Below the pieces are notes generated by a model that was not told the DNA's origin, made no database searches, and was given only the letters and a program-made list of their open reading frames with translations. 64,000 nt of DNA, from positions 1 through 64,000 of the forward strand of contig CAVWOV010000049.1 in NCBI GenBank assembly GCA_963756715.1. Reading direction: 5' to 3'. This stretch comes from VAZQ01 sp963756715. Its GTDB lineage: Bacteria; Pseudomonadota; Alphaproteobacteria; Rhizobiales; Xanthobacteraceae. Position numbers and translations under genes: made by a program. Position 1 is the stretch's first letter, and each line of letters starts with the position of its first letter. Positions 53,386-61,603 of the stretch are shown in pieces.

Positions 53386-54836
53386 GCCCTGCCCCCCGTG
53401 AGCGCGGCCGCCACCGCTTCGTGATCGCTGAACGGCAACACTTGCTGACCGACGATCTGGCCGGTTTCATGACCCTTGCCGGCGACCAGCAGCACGTCGC
53501 CACGCTGAAGCTCACCGATCGACACGCGGATCGCTTCGCCGCGATCGCCGATCTCAATTGCGTCCGGCGCCGTCTTGAGGATGGCGGCGCGGATCGCGGC
53601 AGGATTTTCGCTGCGCGGATTGTCGTCGGTGACGATGACGCGATCGGCAAGCTGCGCGGCGATCTCGCCCATCATCGGCCGCTTGCCGGGGTCGCGGTCG
53701 CCGCCGCAACCGAACACCACGACCAGGCGGCCGGTGACATAAGGCCTCAGCGCCTCGAGCGCCTTGGCAAGCGCGTCAGGCTTGTGGGCGTAATCGACGA
53801 ATACCGGCGCTCCATTCAGCGAACCGGCAAGATCGAGCCGGCCTTTAGCGCCTTTGAGATGCTCCAGCGCCGCAAATACCGCCGCGGGCTCACTGCCGGT
53901 CGCAACCGCAAGACCCGCCGCGACCAACGCATTCTCAACCTGGAAGGCGCCGACCAGCGGCAGCCGAACCGTGAATTCATTGCCCCCATGCGCGAGGCGC
54001 AGCACCTGCGCGAAGCCGTCAATTGTCGCCGCAAGAAGTTTGATCCCCTCACCTCGCCGGCCGACAGTGAGCAGACGCAATCCGCGCTGCTTCGCGGCCG
54101 AGATTACCGGCCCCGAATGCTCGTGGTCGGCGACGATCACCGCCGCACCGCCCGGCACGATCAAGTCAGTGAACAGCCGCAGTTTGGCGGCGAGGTAGGA
54201 TTCCAGCGTCGGGTGATAGTCGAGATGGTCGCGGCTGAGATTGGTGAAGCCGCCGGCGGCGATACGCACGCCATCGAGGCGGCGCTGATCGAGACCGTGC
54301 GAGGAGGCCTCCATCGCCAGATGCGTCACGCCTTCGCCGGCAAGTTCATCGAGCGAGCGATGCAAGGCAACCGGGTCTGGCGTCGTCAGTGAGCCATAGA
54401 CTTCACGCTTGGGCGAGACGAGCCCGATCGTGCCGATGCTCGCCGCTTGCCAGCCGAGCGCGGTCCAGATCTGGCGCGCAAAGGCGGCCACCGAGGTCTT
54501 GCCGCTCGTGCCGGTGACGGCCGCGATTACCTCGGGCTGGCCCGGAAAGAATTTCGCCGCACCGAGCGCGAGTGCGCGGCGTGCATCGGCGACCTTCACG
54601 AACGCTACGCCGGCCGGCAATGGCGTTGCCGGCGCCCGCTCGGCGATAATCGCCGTCGCGCCCGCCGTGATGGCGGGACCGACAAAGCGCAGCCCGTCGT
54701 CCTTGCTGCCGGCGAGCGCCACGAACACGTTACCCGGCTTGACGGTACGGCTGTCGGCGCTGATGCCGGTCACTTCGAGCGCGGCAAAGCGCGCGTCGGC
54801 GACGGCATCGGCAGTAAGCAGGCTGGCGAGCTTCAT
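53382..54836 (-). CDS. murE: UDP-N-acetylmuramoyl-tripeptide synthetase (meso-DAP-adding)
   Basis: The 484-residue Mur ligase has VTGTSGKTSVAAFARQIWTA for ATP, MEASSHGLDQRRLDG, and the diagnostic DDNPRSENP motif, which marks meso-diaminopimelate specificity (Gram-negative type). VFGCGGDRDPGKRPMMGEIA precedes it. The start at 54836 (MKLASLLTADA) fits the family. It lies 126 bp after ftsI with no visible terminator. Confidence 0.93.
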   Translation of the reverse strand: MKLASLLTADAVADARFAALEVTGISADSRTVKPGNVFVALAGSKDDGLRFVGPAITAGATAIIAERAPATPLPAGVAFVKVADARRALALGAAKFFPGQPEVIAAVTGTSGKTSVAAFARQIWTALGWQAASIGTIGLVSPKREVYGSLTTPDPVALHRSLDELAGEGVTHLAMEASSHGLDQRRLDGVRIAAGGFTNLSRDHLDYHPTLESYLAAKLRLFTDLIVPGGAAVIVADHEHSGPVISAAKQRGLRLLTVGRRGEGIKLLAATIDGFAQVLRLAHGGNEFTVRLPLVGAFQVENALVAAGLAVATGSEPAAVFAALEHLKGAKGRLDLAGSLNGAPVFVDYAHKPDALAKALEALRPYVTGRLVVVFGCGGDRDPGKRPMMGEIAAQLADRVIVTDDNPRSENPAAIRAAILKTAPDAIEIGDRGEAIRVSIGELQRGDVLLVAGKGHETGQIVGQQVLPFSDHEAVAAALTGGRA

Positions 54837-54962
54837 CGATCGCGGGTTCCGGGCTGACTGCGGACAAATACGCGACGATCGGCCGAGAGGAAAGGTCAGT
54901 TTGGCGGCCAGTATCCCGGTTCCGACGGTGCCAATACCGATAGGAATGTCAAATCCGCCATG

Positions 54963-56738
54963 CTACCGGCGAGCGCTGGCGAGGATCAGCTTGTCCGCCG
55001 GCGCAAGCTCAAAACGCGGCTCGATCCCCAGCAACGGCGCAATGCGGGCAATGACCGCCCCGCCGACCGGCACGGCGTTCCAACCCGATGTCGCATAGCC
55101 ATGGGTTTCCGGAATCGGCTGCGGCTCGTCGAGCATGATCAGCAGTGCATAGCGGGGCTTGTCGGCTGGCAGGATCGCCGTGAACGAGGTCAGCACCTTG
55201 GTCTTGGAGTAGCGCCCCATGACGACCTTCTCGGCGGTGCCGGTCTTGCCGCCGACGTAGTATCCTTTGACATCGGCCTTGCTGGCCGTCCCCTTCTCGA
55301 CGTTGAGGCGCATCAGATAGCGCATCTTCTCGCTGGTTTCAGGCTTGATCACGCGCTTGGCAAGCGCCGTTGCTTCCTGCTCGCCGCGCTTGAGAAACGT
55401 TGGCGGGATGAGCTTGCCGCCATTCACCAGAGCGCCGATCGCCATCATGGCCTGCAAGGGCGCGACCGAGAGCCCGTGGCCGAACGCGATCGTCACGGTG
55501 TTGAGTTCCATCCAGCGTTTCGGCACCAACGGCTCGGCGCTTTCCGGCAGCTCGGTACGCAACCGGTCAAGCTGACCAAGCTTTCTCAGAAACGCCTTGT
55601 GGTACTCGACGCCGAGGCTCACGGCCATGCGGGCGGTGCCGATATTGGACGAGTACGTGAACACCTCCGGCAGGCTCAGAAAACGGCTCTGCGGATGGAA
55701 ATCGTGGATGGCGAATTTCCCATATTGCAGGGGCGCGCGCGCATCCAGCGACGATTTCAGCGTGAACTTGCCGGAGTCGAGCGCCATCGCCAGCGTGAGC
55801 GCCTTGAAGGTCGAACCCATCTCGTACACGCCGGTGGTGAGTCGGTTAATGCGGGTGGGATCGAGCGCCTCGCGTGGATTGTTGGGGTCGTAATCCGGGA
55901 CCGAAATCATGGCGACGATTTCGCCGGTGCGCACGTCGGTAAGGAGACCCGCCGCCGCCACCGCCTTGAATTTTTCACGCGCAGCGACGAGTTCGTCGCG
56001 TAGCGCATGCTGCACACGCAGGTCGACAGCGAGATCGACCGGCTTCTGCAGCCGGTCAGTGGCGAGCCCGGCCAGATGCAGATCGGCAAGGCCGCTCTTG
56101 TCGAGCCACTTCTCGATCCCGGCGATGCCCTGGTTGTCGATATTGACGTGTCCGATGACGTGCGACACATCGGGACCGTTCGGGTAGACGCGCTTGTTCT
56201 CCGGCAGAAAGCCGATGCCGGGAAGGCCGAGGCGATGGATGTCGGCGCGCTGCTTGGGCGTGATCTCGCGCTTGAGCCAGACGAACCGCTTCTTGGAGCC
56301 AAGCCGCTCGCGCAATTCGGGCGCATCGAGTTCCGGCACCACGGCGGTGAGCAATTCCGATGCCTCGTCCACATCGACGATCCGGTGCGGCTCGCCGAAC
56401 AGCGAGGGCGTGCGCACATCCGTTGCCAGAATCTGGCCGTTGCGATCGAGAATGTCCGGCCGCGCCGTCGCCACGGCGTCCTGGCCGACCGCACGCCGCA
56501 GGCCGTGCCCCTCCGGCACGGTCGCGAACATGACGAGCCGCGCGGCGATCACCCCGTAGCCGATGACGAAGATCAGCATGGCAAGGCCAATGCGCGCTCT
56601 CGTCTTCACCGAGCGGTCGACATCCTCACCGTAGAGCAGCGTCCGCACCAAGCGTCGGCGCCATGGTTCTGTCGCGGCGGCCGGCGATTGCGCTCCGGTC
56701 TCCGATCGCGGCCCGTCGTGTGCGTCGGTCGCATTCAT
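54963..56738 (-). CDS. ftsI: Peptidoglycan D,D-transpeptidase FtsI (PBP3)
   Basis: The 591-residue septal transpeptidase has one N-terminal membrane segment (IGLAMLIFVIGYGVIAARLV at about residue 47), a pedestal domain and the penicillin-binding domain with MGSTFKALTLA (S-x-x-K), TYSSNIGT (S-x-N) and GGKTGTAEK (K-T-G). A proline-rich cytoplasmic N-terminus is longer than in E. coli. Its start overlaps the ftsL stop by 4 bp. Confidence 0.93.
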   Translation of the reverse strand: MNATDAHDGPRSETGAQSPAAATEPWRRRLVRTLLYGEDVDRSVKTRARIGLAMLIFVIGYGVIAARLVMFATVPEGHGLRRAVGQDAVATARPDILDRNGQILATDVRTPSLFGEPHRIVDVDEASELLTAVVPELDAPELRERLGSKKRFVWLKREITPKQRADIHRLGLPGIGFLPENKRVYPNGPDVSHVIGHVNIDNQGIAGIEKWLDKSGLADLHLAGLATDRLQKPVDLAVDLRVQHALRDELVAAREKFKAVAAAGLLTDVRTGEIVAMISVPDYDPNNPREALDPTRINRLTTGVYEMGSTFKALTLAMALDSGKFTLKSSLDARAPLQYGKFAIHDFHPQSRFLSLPEVFTYSSNIGTARMAVSLGVEYHKAFLRKLGQLDRLRTELPESAEPLVPKRWMELNTVTIAFGHGLSVAPLQAMMAIGALVNGGKLIPPTFLKRGEQEATALAKRVIKPETSEKMRYLMRLNVEKGTASKADVKGYYVGGKTGTAEKVVMGRYSKTKVLTSFTAILPADKPRYALLIMLDEPQPIPETHGYATSGWNAVPVGGAVIARIAPLLGIEPRFELAPADKLILASARR

Positions 56739-57154
56739 CGTCTGGCCACCGGCGGATTAGCATTCCCCTGCGAGCCTTTGGTGGGTGGCAGGCTTGCGGT
56801 TGGCATACGGTCGATCAGGTCGGGATTGGCGATCACCGCTCCGATCGGATCGGGCTCGTTAAGCGGAACGAGGTCGGGCGGACGCTCCGGCAAATGGTCG
56901 AAATGGTCGAATTGCCGCGCATCAATGGGCTGCAACGCCAGGTGCCGCCGTGCCAGACCTTGGATGCGTGCGGGGCTGTCGAGCTTCGCCCATTCGGCGC
57001 GCAGCGCCGCGATCACATCGTGCTCGCGCCGGATCTCCTGGCGCAGCTTCGCCACGCGCTGTGCCTGCCGGGTCGACTCGAACTTGATGTTGTAGACGTC
57101 GGCCGCGGCCAGAACGAGCGCCGCGATCACGCAGATATTGAGAAAGCGCATCAT
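56735..57154 (-). CDS. ftsL: Cell division protein FtsL
   Basis: A small bitopic protein of 139 residues with a membrane segment right at the N-terminus (FLNICVIAALVLAAADVYNI) and a periplasmic coiled coil (QRVAKLRQEIRREHDVIAAL with RAEWAKLDSPARIQ). It works with FtsB and FtsQ to recruit and activate FtsW/FtsI. FtsL sequences are poorly conserved; the call rests on size, topology and position between rsmH and ftsI, with ATGA overlaps on both sides. Confidence 0.88.
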   Translation of the reverse strand: MMRFLNICVIAALVLAAADVYNIKFESTRQAQRVAKLRQEIRREHDVIAALRAEWAKLDSPARIQGLARRHLALQPIDARQFDHFDHLPERPPDLVPLNEPDPIGAVIANPDLIDRMPTASLPPTKGSQGNANPPVARR

Positions 57155-58188
57155 CGGTGCGCCTCCATCACGTCGGCGAGCGACGGCAGCCGCGGCAATG
57201 GAAGCGCGGGCGCGCGGCCCGACGGCGGTGCATCGGTACGTTCGCCGGCGCGCAACTTCGCGGACCGCGCGCGCGGATTTGCGGTCGTCTCAGCCTCGTC
57301 CGGCACAAGGGGACGCCGGGTCAATTCGCGAAATGTCGCCGCGGCCTTCACCGCCTCGGGCTGATGGCGGGAAGAACCGCCGCGGCCGCCACGATCCGTG
57401 AAGAAGGATTTGACGATGCGATCTTCGAGCGAGTGAAAGGCCACTATGACCAGCCGGCCGCCGGGCGCGAGAATGCGCTCCGCGGCCTCGAGCGCAGCCA
57501 CAAGCTCGTTAAGCTCCTCATTGACGAAGATGCGCAGCGCCTGGAACGTACGGGTCGCGGGATGAATTGCACCAGGACGAGCGTGGACGACGCGGCTCAC
57601 GATGTCGGCAAGTTCCCGCGTGGTGCGGATCGGGGTCTCGGCACGCACGCGCAGGATAGCGCGAGCCACGGCGCGCGCGTGGCGCTCCTCGCCGAGGATC
57701 GCGATTATGGCGGCCAGATCGCGCTCCGAGGCGAGAGCCACGACATCGGCCGCGCTCGGGCCGTCGGCCCCCATGCGCATGTCGAGCGGACCGTCGAACC
57801 GGAAGGAAAATCCGCGCTCGCCCTCGTCGATCTGCATCGACGAGACACCGAGATCGAGCACGATGCCATCGACCTTGTCGTAGCCCAGGCTGCCCGCAGC
57901 CGCTTCAAGATTGGAAAACCGATCCTCGACCAGGACCAGCCGGCCGGCGGCCGCATTCACCATGTCCGCCCCGAGCGCGATAGCGCGCTGGTCGCGATCG
58001 ATCCCGATGACTTGGCAATTTGCCGCGGCGAGAATTGCGCGCGTATAGCCGCCCGCGCCGAAGGTCGCATCGACATAGATGCCGTCGTCCCGCGGCTGCA
58101 GGAACTCGACCGCGGGACGGCCGAGCACGGGAACGTGACGAGCCAGTCCGCCAGCGACAGCAGGGGAGCTGTCGCTGCTCGTCATCAT
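57151..58188 (-). CDS. rsmH: 16S rRNA (cytosine1402-N4)-methyltransferase RsmH (MraW)
   Basis: The 345-residue SAM enzyme methylates C1402 in the decoding centre. HVPVLGRPAVEFL opens the domain, VDATFGAGGYTRAIL binds SAM, and GIVLDLGVSSMQIDEGERGF, RTFQALRIFVNEEL and VIVAFHSLEDRIVK are strong RsmH signatures. ATG codons at 58188 and 58185 are both possible and overlap the mraZ stop at 58187-58185. Its frame also runs on into the frameshifted mraZ, but the start here is the family one. Confidence 0.92.
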   Translation of the reverse strand: MMTSSDSSPAVAGGLARHVPVLGRPAVEFLQPRDDGIYVDATFGAGGYTRAILAAANCQVIGIDRDQRAIALGADMVNAAAGRLVLVEDRFSNLEAAAGSLGYDKVDGIVLDLGVSSMQIDEGERGFSFRFDGPLDMRMGADGPSAADVVALASERDLAAIIAILGEERHARAVARAILRVRAETPIRTTRELADIVSRVVHARPGAIHPATRTFQALRIFVNEELNELVAALEAAERILAPGGRLVIVAFHSLEDRIVKSFFTDRGGRGGSSRHQPEAVKAAATFRELTRRPLVPDEAETTANPRARSAKLRAGERTDAPPSGRAPALPLPRLPSLADVMEAHR

Positions 58189-58665
58189 TCCCGTGCTCCG
58201 GGCGGGCCCTCCGCCGCTCTCCGGGACCCCAGTTGCTTCTTGTGCGCGCGGACCTTCTCGGTGGCCTCCGCGAGCTCCGCGCGGAAGCGTCCGGGCTCCC
58301 AGATCTGGAACTTGTGGCCAAGGCCGGCGAACGCGACCTCGTCGGTGATTTCGGCATGACGCTTGAGCGGTTCCGTCAGAAGTCACCCGCCCCTCGCCGT
58401 CGATCTTCAAGACTTCGCTGGTACCATAGAGCGCCGCAGAGAACTGCTCGCGCTCCTCCGAATAGGGCGGGAAACGCGCGATCAGCGTGTCGATCTCCGT
58501 CAACAGCGCGTTGCCGCCGGCATCCAGCGCCGGACGATCGAGGGTCGGGTAACAGTACAAGCCCTCGAAGCCGTCGCGCGCCATCACGGCGCGGAATGAT
58601 GCCGGGATCGAAACCCGCCCCTTGGCGTCGAGCCGCAATGTGTAGTGCGACACGAAACGGTCCAT
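58185..58665 (-). CDS. mraZ: Transcriptional regulator MraZ, one apparent frameshift
   Basis: MraZ is a nucleoid-associated regulator of the dcw operon with two AbrB-like MraZ domains. From MDRFVSHYTLRLDAKGRVSI the first domain is normal to GEGRVTSDG; near 58377 one extra T shifts the frame. One frame over, the second half reads TEPLKRHAEITDEVAFAGLG followed by HKFQIWEP and ends at 58185. Removing one base gives 160 codons including the stop, the normal size. A sequence error is likely. A series of TGGG boxes lies about 110 bp upstream. Confidence 0.88.
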
Positions 58666-58777
58666 GCAGCCCCTGCTCGACCCCAGCCGGTTGCTTCGGC
58701 GCTGCTTGCTCCCGAGGAAGCAACAGGCCGTCCCCGGCGCGTCCCACCGCGACGGAAGTCTGAACTGCCCGCCTGTT

Positions 58778-58821
58778 TGGGATTTTATGGGATACCATGG
58801 GTTTTTCTGGGCGTCAATGGA
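58778..58821. promoter_or_regulatory. Probable MraZ operator: TGGG boxes at 10-bp spacing
   Basis: TGGG occurs at 58778, 58788, 58798 and 58808, exactly one helical turn apart, with an imperfect fifth box (TGGA) at 58818. MraZ is known to bind arrays of TGGG-type boxes spaced 10 bp apart upstream of mraZ. Here the boxes read on the strand opposite to mraZ. The dcw promoter should lie nearby in 58666-58860. Confidence 0.7.
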
Positions 58822-59147
58822 ATCTCCGGGCGCCGTCGCGCCGCGGATTGCCGGGCCTCAACCGCTCATTAACGGTATGCAGACTTAAGGAATGGTTGAG
58901 GGACCGGTCGCAAACCGAAGGCGGCGGCGCAGCCGGCCGGCAGGAGCAGGCGTCGATGCCTTGCTCGGGAGTCGCGAAGCTGGCCAAGCGGTGTCGCGAT
59001 CGAAAGGACCGGTTTCCACCGGCATCGCAGAACGGTCAGACCGTAGGATGGTACGCGGCTCGTTAGGCAGCGTCGGCTGATCACAATCAAGGTTTTGCGC
59101 GCGGAAATCTGCGCAGCGATCGAAACGAAAAAACAACGTCGAACTGT

Positions 59148-59184
59148 CGACTCAAATTTCCGATTCGAATCGGCGACTCAAATT
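59148..59184. promoter_or_regulatory. 14-bp palindrome flanked by 11-bp direct repeats
   Basis: CCGATTCGAATCGG (59160-59173) is a perfect palindrome. It is bordered on both sides by CGACTCAAATT (59148-59158 and 59174-59184). It lies upstream of the EcfG-type promoter of the PRC-barrel gene and may be an operator. Confidence 0.5.
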
Positions 59185-59239
59185 CAAGAGACGAATGTTC
59201 CGCTCTCAAGTTCCGTTCGTGCGGAATTTAGTCTGAATT

Positions 59240-59265
59240 GGAACAAGCCTTTGCCGTCGTGCGTT
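59240..59265 (+). promoter_or_regulatory. Sigma-EcfG-type promoter
   Basis: GGAAC (59240-59244) and CGTT (59262-59265) are spaced by 17 bp, matching GGAAC-N16/17-CGTT. It lies 93 bp before the ATG of the PRC-barrel gene, leaving a leader of roughly 85 nt. Confidence 0.7.
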
Positions 59266-59358
59266 GTCGTCACACAGGGAAACACTCTTCCTGTCTTGCT
59301 GACAGGGACCGCTCGAAACACTCTGTCCTGGACGATCAAACTCAATTAGGAGGCTTTA

Positions 59359-59880
59359 ATGCTCAAGACGCTCATGATCTCGACGGCCGTCAGTACACTG
59401 ATGGTGTCGGGCGCATTCGCGCAGGCCAATCCGCCCGCGCACCCTCCCGCAATGACCTCGCCGGCGGCCAGCCCCAAATTCCTCGCGCAGCAGAAGGCCG
59501 ACCAGTGGACGTTTTCGAAATTCAAGGGCACTGACGTGCTCGGCCCCGACAATGCGCACATCGGCGACGTCGAAGACGTGGTATTCGACAAGAACGGCAA
59601 GGTCGAGGCGGTTGTCGTCGGCGTCGGCGGCTTCCTCGGCATCGGCGAGAAGAACGTGGCGCTCGACATGAGCGCGTTCCAGATTGTGCCGGCTTCGACC
59701 AATAGCAGTACCAGCAACGATCCGAATGACATCAAGCTGAAGGTGTCCTGGACCAAGGATCAACTCAAGACGGCGCCGGGCTTCCAATACTACAAGGCAC
59801 AGGCCCGACAGACCTCGCCGACGACCGGCATGGCGCCGCGGCCGGCCACTCCGCCGGCCCCGGCTCCGATGCAGCGCTAA
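59359..59880 (+). CDS. Exported PRC-barrel domain protein
   Basis: The 173-residue protein has a signal peptide (MLKTLMISTAVSTLMVSGAF, cleavage after AFA), a Pro/Ala-rich linker, then a PRC-barrel (SKFKGTDVLGPDNAHIGDVE, VFDKNGKVEAVVVGVGGFLG, KNVALDMSAFQ), and a Pro-rich tail. Periplasmic PRC-barrel proteins are common in Rhizobiales and often belong to the general stress response. The EcfG-type promoter and a perfect AGGAGG before the ATG fit that. The molecular role is unknown. Confidence 0.8.
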   Translation: MLKTLMISTAVSTLMVSGAFAQANPPAHPPAMTSPAASPKFLAQQKADQWTFSKFKGTDVLGPDNAHIGDVEDVVFDKNGKVEAVVVGVGGFLGIGEKNVALDMSAFQIVPASTNSSTSNDPNDIKLKVSWTKDQLKTAPGFQYYKAQARQTSPTTGMAPRPATPPAPAPMQR

Positions 59881-59939
59881 TGCGTATCGTCGCGCACTAA
59901 GGAAAGTTGGGACGGCTAGGTTCGATCCCAGTTCGGCAG

Positions 59940-59976
59940 TCCGGGTTGGTAGAAGCCAGCCCGGATCGCCGTTTTT
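59940..59976 (+). terminator. Rho-independent terminator of the PRC-barrel gene
   Basis: TCCGGGTTGG (59940-59949) pairs with CCAGCCCGGA (59956-59965), with one G-T pair, and is followed by TCGCCGTTTTT. The rest of the gap up to 60230 is moderately AT-rich, with no gene I can support. Confidence 0.75.
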
Positions 59977-60230
59977 GTCGCGAGTCTATTTTTCTCGAAT
60001 ACTCCAACAAATAAAATTCTTGGCTGTGACCTGATTGCCGCGACCGGCTGCGAGAATGCGGCGAATGCGCAACAGTCGCCGCGGATTCGCGGTGCACAAT
60101 TGCTCGAATCATCGGTACGCGCTTGTTTGCGTTAACCGTTTCTGCACAAATCGATTCAATTCCGGCGGCACAAAAATTCGTGCTGATGCTGCTGCCGGTC
60201 GTGAGTCAACGCGAAGAGTATGTGCCGCGT

Positions 60231-61034
60231 ATGGTTACGCTCGTGTCCCAGTTGCGCGCTAATTCCTGCGTTGTCGCAGAGGTCCGGCCGTCGCCGAACC
60301 ATGGCGAACGCAAGGGCGGCGTCACGCCCGACATGATCGTGCTGCACTACACCGGAATGTCCGACAACGAGGCCGCACTCAAGTTGCTGTCCTCTCCGGG
60401 AAGCGAAGTGTCCGCGCACTACGTCGTGCTGCAGGACGGCCACATCATTCAGATGGTCGCGGAAGATCGCCGCGCCTGGCATGCTGGCACATCGTCATGG
60501 GCTGGCGAGACCGACATCAACTCCTACTCGATCGGCATCGAGATCGCCAATCCTGGCCACGACCACAACTATCCCGAATTTCCGCGTCGGCAGGTCGCGG
60601 CCGTGACGGCCCTCTGCCGCAGCATCTTCACCCGCTACAAGATTCGCGCTGACCGCGTGCTGGCGCACTCGGATATCGCGCCTGCGCGCAAGCAGGATCC
60701 GGGTGAGAAATTCCCCTGGCGGCTCCTGGCCGACTCGGGGATCGGGTTGTGGGTCAAACCCGCGCCATTGAACATTCCCGGGCCGATTTTCGTGCTCGGC
60801 GAAAAGAACCCGACCATCGAAGAGGCGCAAAAGCTGCTGGCAAGATTCGGCTATGGCGTAAGTGCAAGCGGCTACTTCGATGGCACGACCCGCGATGCGA
60901 TCGCGGCCTTCCAGCGCCACTTCCGTCCCGCACGGGTCGACGGCGTGCTCGACGTATCGACACTGACGACGCTTCGGGCATTGCTTGCCGAGCGCGACGC
61001 CAAACTCACGCAAGCGATCGCCAAGCAGGCGTGA
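60231..61034 (+). CDS. N-acetylmuramoyl-L-alanine amidase (AmpD/AmiD type) with peptidoglycan-binding domain
   Basis: From the ATG at 60231 the protein has 267 residues. The amidase-2 domain shows MIVLHYTGM (zinc His), VSAHYVVLQDGHIIQMV, RAWHAG, SIGIEIANPGHDHNYPEFP, and AHSDIAPARKQDPGEKFPW (zinc His and catalytic region). A C-terminal PG_binding_1 repeat (TRDAIAAFQRHFRPARVDGV) follows. It cleaves the MurNAc-L-Ala bond of muropeptides in recycling or turnover. No clear signal peptide is seen from this start; a longer frame from 60123 exists but lacks family similarity. Confidence 0.85.
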   Translation: MVTLVSQLRANSCVVAEVRPSPNHGERKGGVTPDMIVLHYTGMSDNEAALKLLSSPGSEVSAHYVVLQDGHIIQMVAEDRRAWHAGTSSWAGETDINSYSIGIEIANPGHDHNYPEFPRRQVAAVTALCRSIFTRYKIRADRVLAHSDIAPARKQDPGEKFPWRLLADSGIGLWVKPAPLNIPGPIFVLGEKNPTIEEAQKLLARFGYGVSASGYFDGTTRDAIAAFQRHFRPARVDGVLDVSTLTTLRALLAERDAKLTQAIAKQA

Positions 61035-61111
61035 TCTTGAGACACGGCGCAATTTGCGCGTCACCCTGACGCTCGCCCTTGACGAACGGCCGCTTGCCCC
61101 CCATCCCTATG

Positions 61112-61522
61112 GCATCAGTCGGCCGGATGGCTGCTCGGGCCAACGCCGAAAGGTCGGTTCGAGAGGAAAGTCCGGGCTCCATGGATGTACGGTGCCGGAT
61201 AACGTCCGGCGGGCGCGAGCCCAGGGAAAGTGCCACAGAAAACAAACCGCCACGATCAAGTTGCGTACGATCGCGGCAAGGGTGAAACGGTGCGGTAAGA
61301 GCGCACCGCGCTTGCGGCAACGCCGGCGGCACGGCAAACCCCACCGGGAGCAAGACCGAATAGGGACGGCGCGGAGAGCAATCTCCGGGATCGATGTCCG
61401 GATCTTGCCGTCCGGGTAGGTTGCATCAGGCGGCGGGCAACCGTCGTCGCAGAGGAATGGCCGTCACGCGAGGGTGAAGCAGCCTTCGCCCTACAAAACC
61501 CGGCTTATAGGCTGACTGATAC
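61112..61522 (+). ncRNA. rnpB: RNase P RNA (bacterial class A)
   Basis: The conserved core elements are all visible: GAGGAAAGTCCGGGCTCC (about 61159-61176), the ACAGAAAACAAACCGCC-like stretch near 61236, GGTAAGAGCGCACCGC, and AGAGGAATGGCCG near 61450. The ends ATCAGTC (61114-61120) and GACTGAT (61514-61520) pair to form P1. RNase P RNA is the catalytic part of the enzyme that matures tRNA 5' ends. A terminator follows directly. Exact ends are approximate. Confidence 0.93.
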
Positions 61523-61527
61523 GCTAA

Positions 61528-61567
61528 GGGGGCTCGGTGGAAACTCCGCCGGGCCCCCGCCAATTTT
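61528..61567 (+). terminator. Rho-independent terminator of rnpB
   Basis: GGGGGCTCGG (61528-61537) pairs with CCGGGCCCCC (61549-61558), allowing one G-T pair, with a 5' A-pair and short internal loop, followed by GCCAATTTTTG. Confidence 0.85.
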
Positions 61568-61603
61568 TGCCGGCCCGTTCGACGCGAACGCGCGAACCCT
61601 CAC

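Noticed and set aside
59911..59945. GGTTCGATCCC resembling a tRNA T-arm
   Set aside because: The flanking bases do not form a T-stem, and no D-arm, anticodon arm or acceptor pairs can be found.
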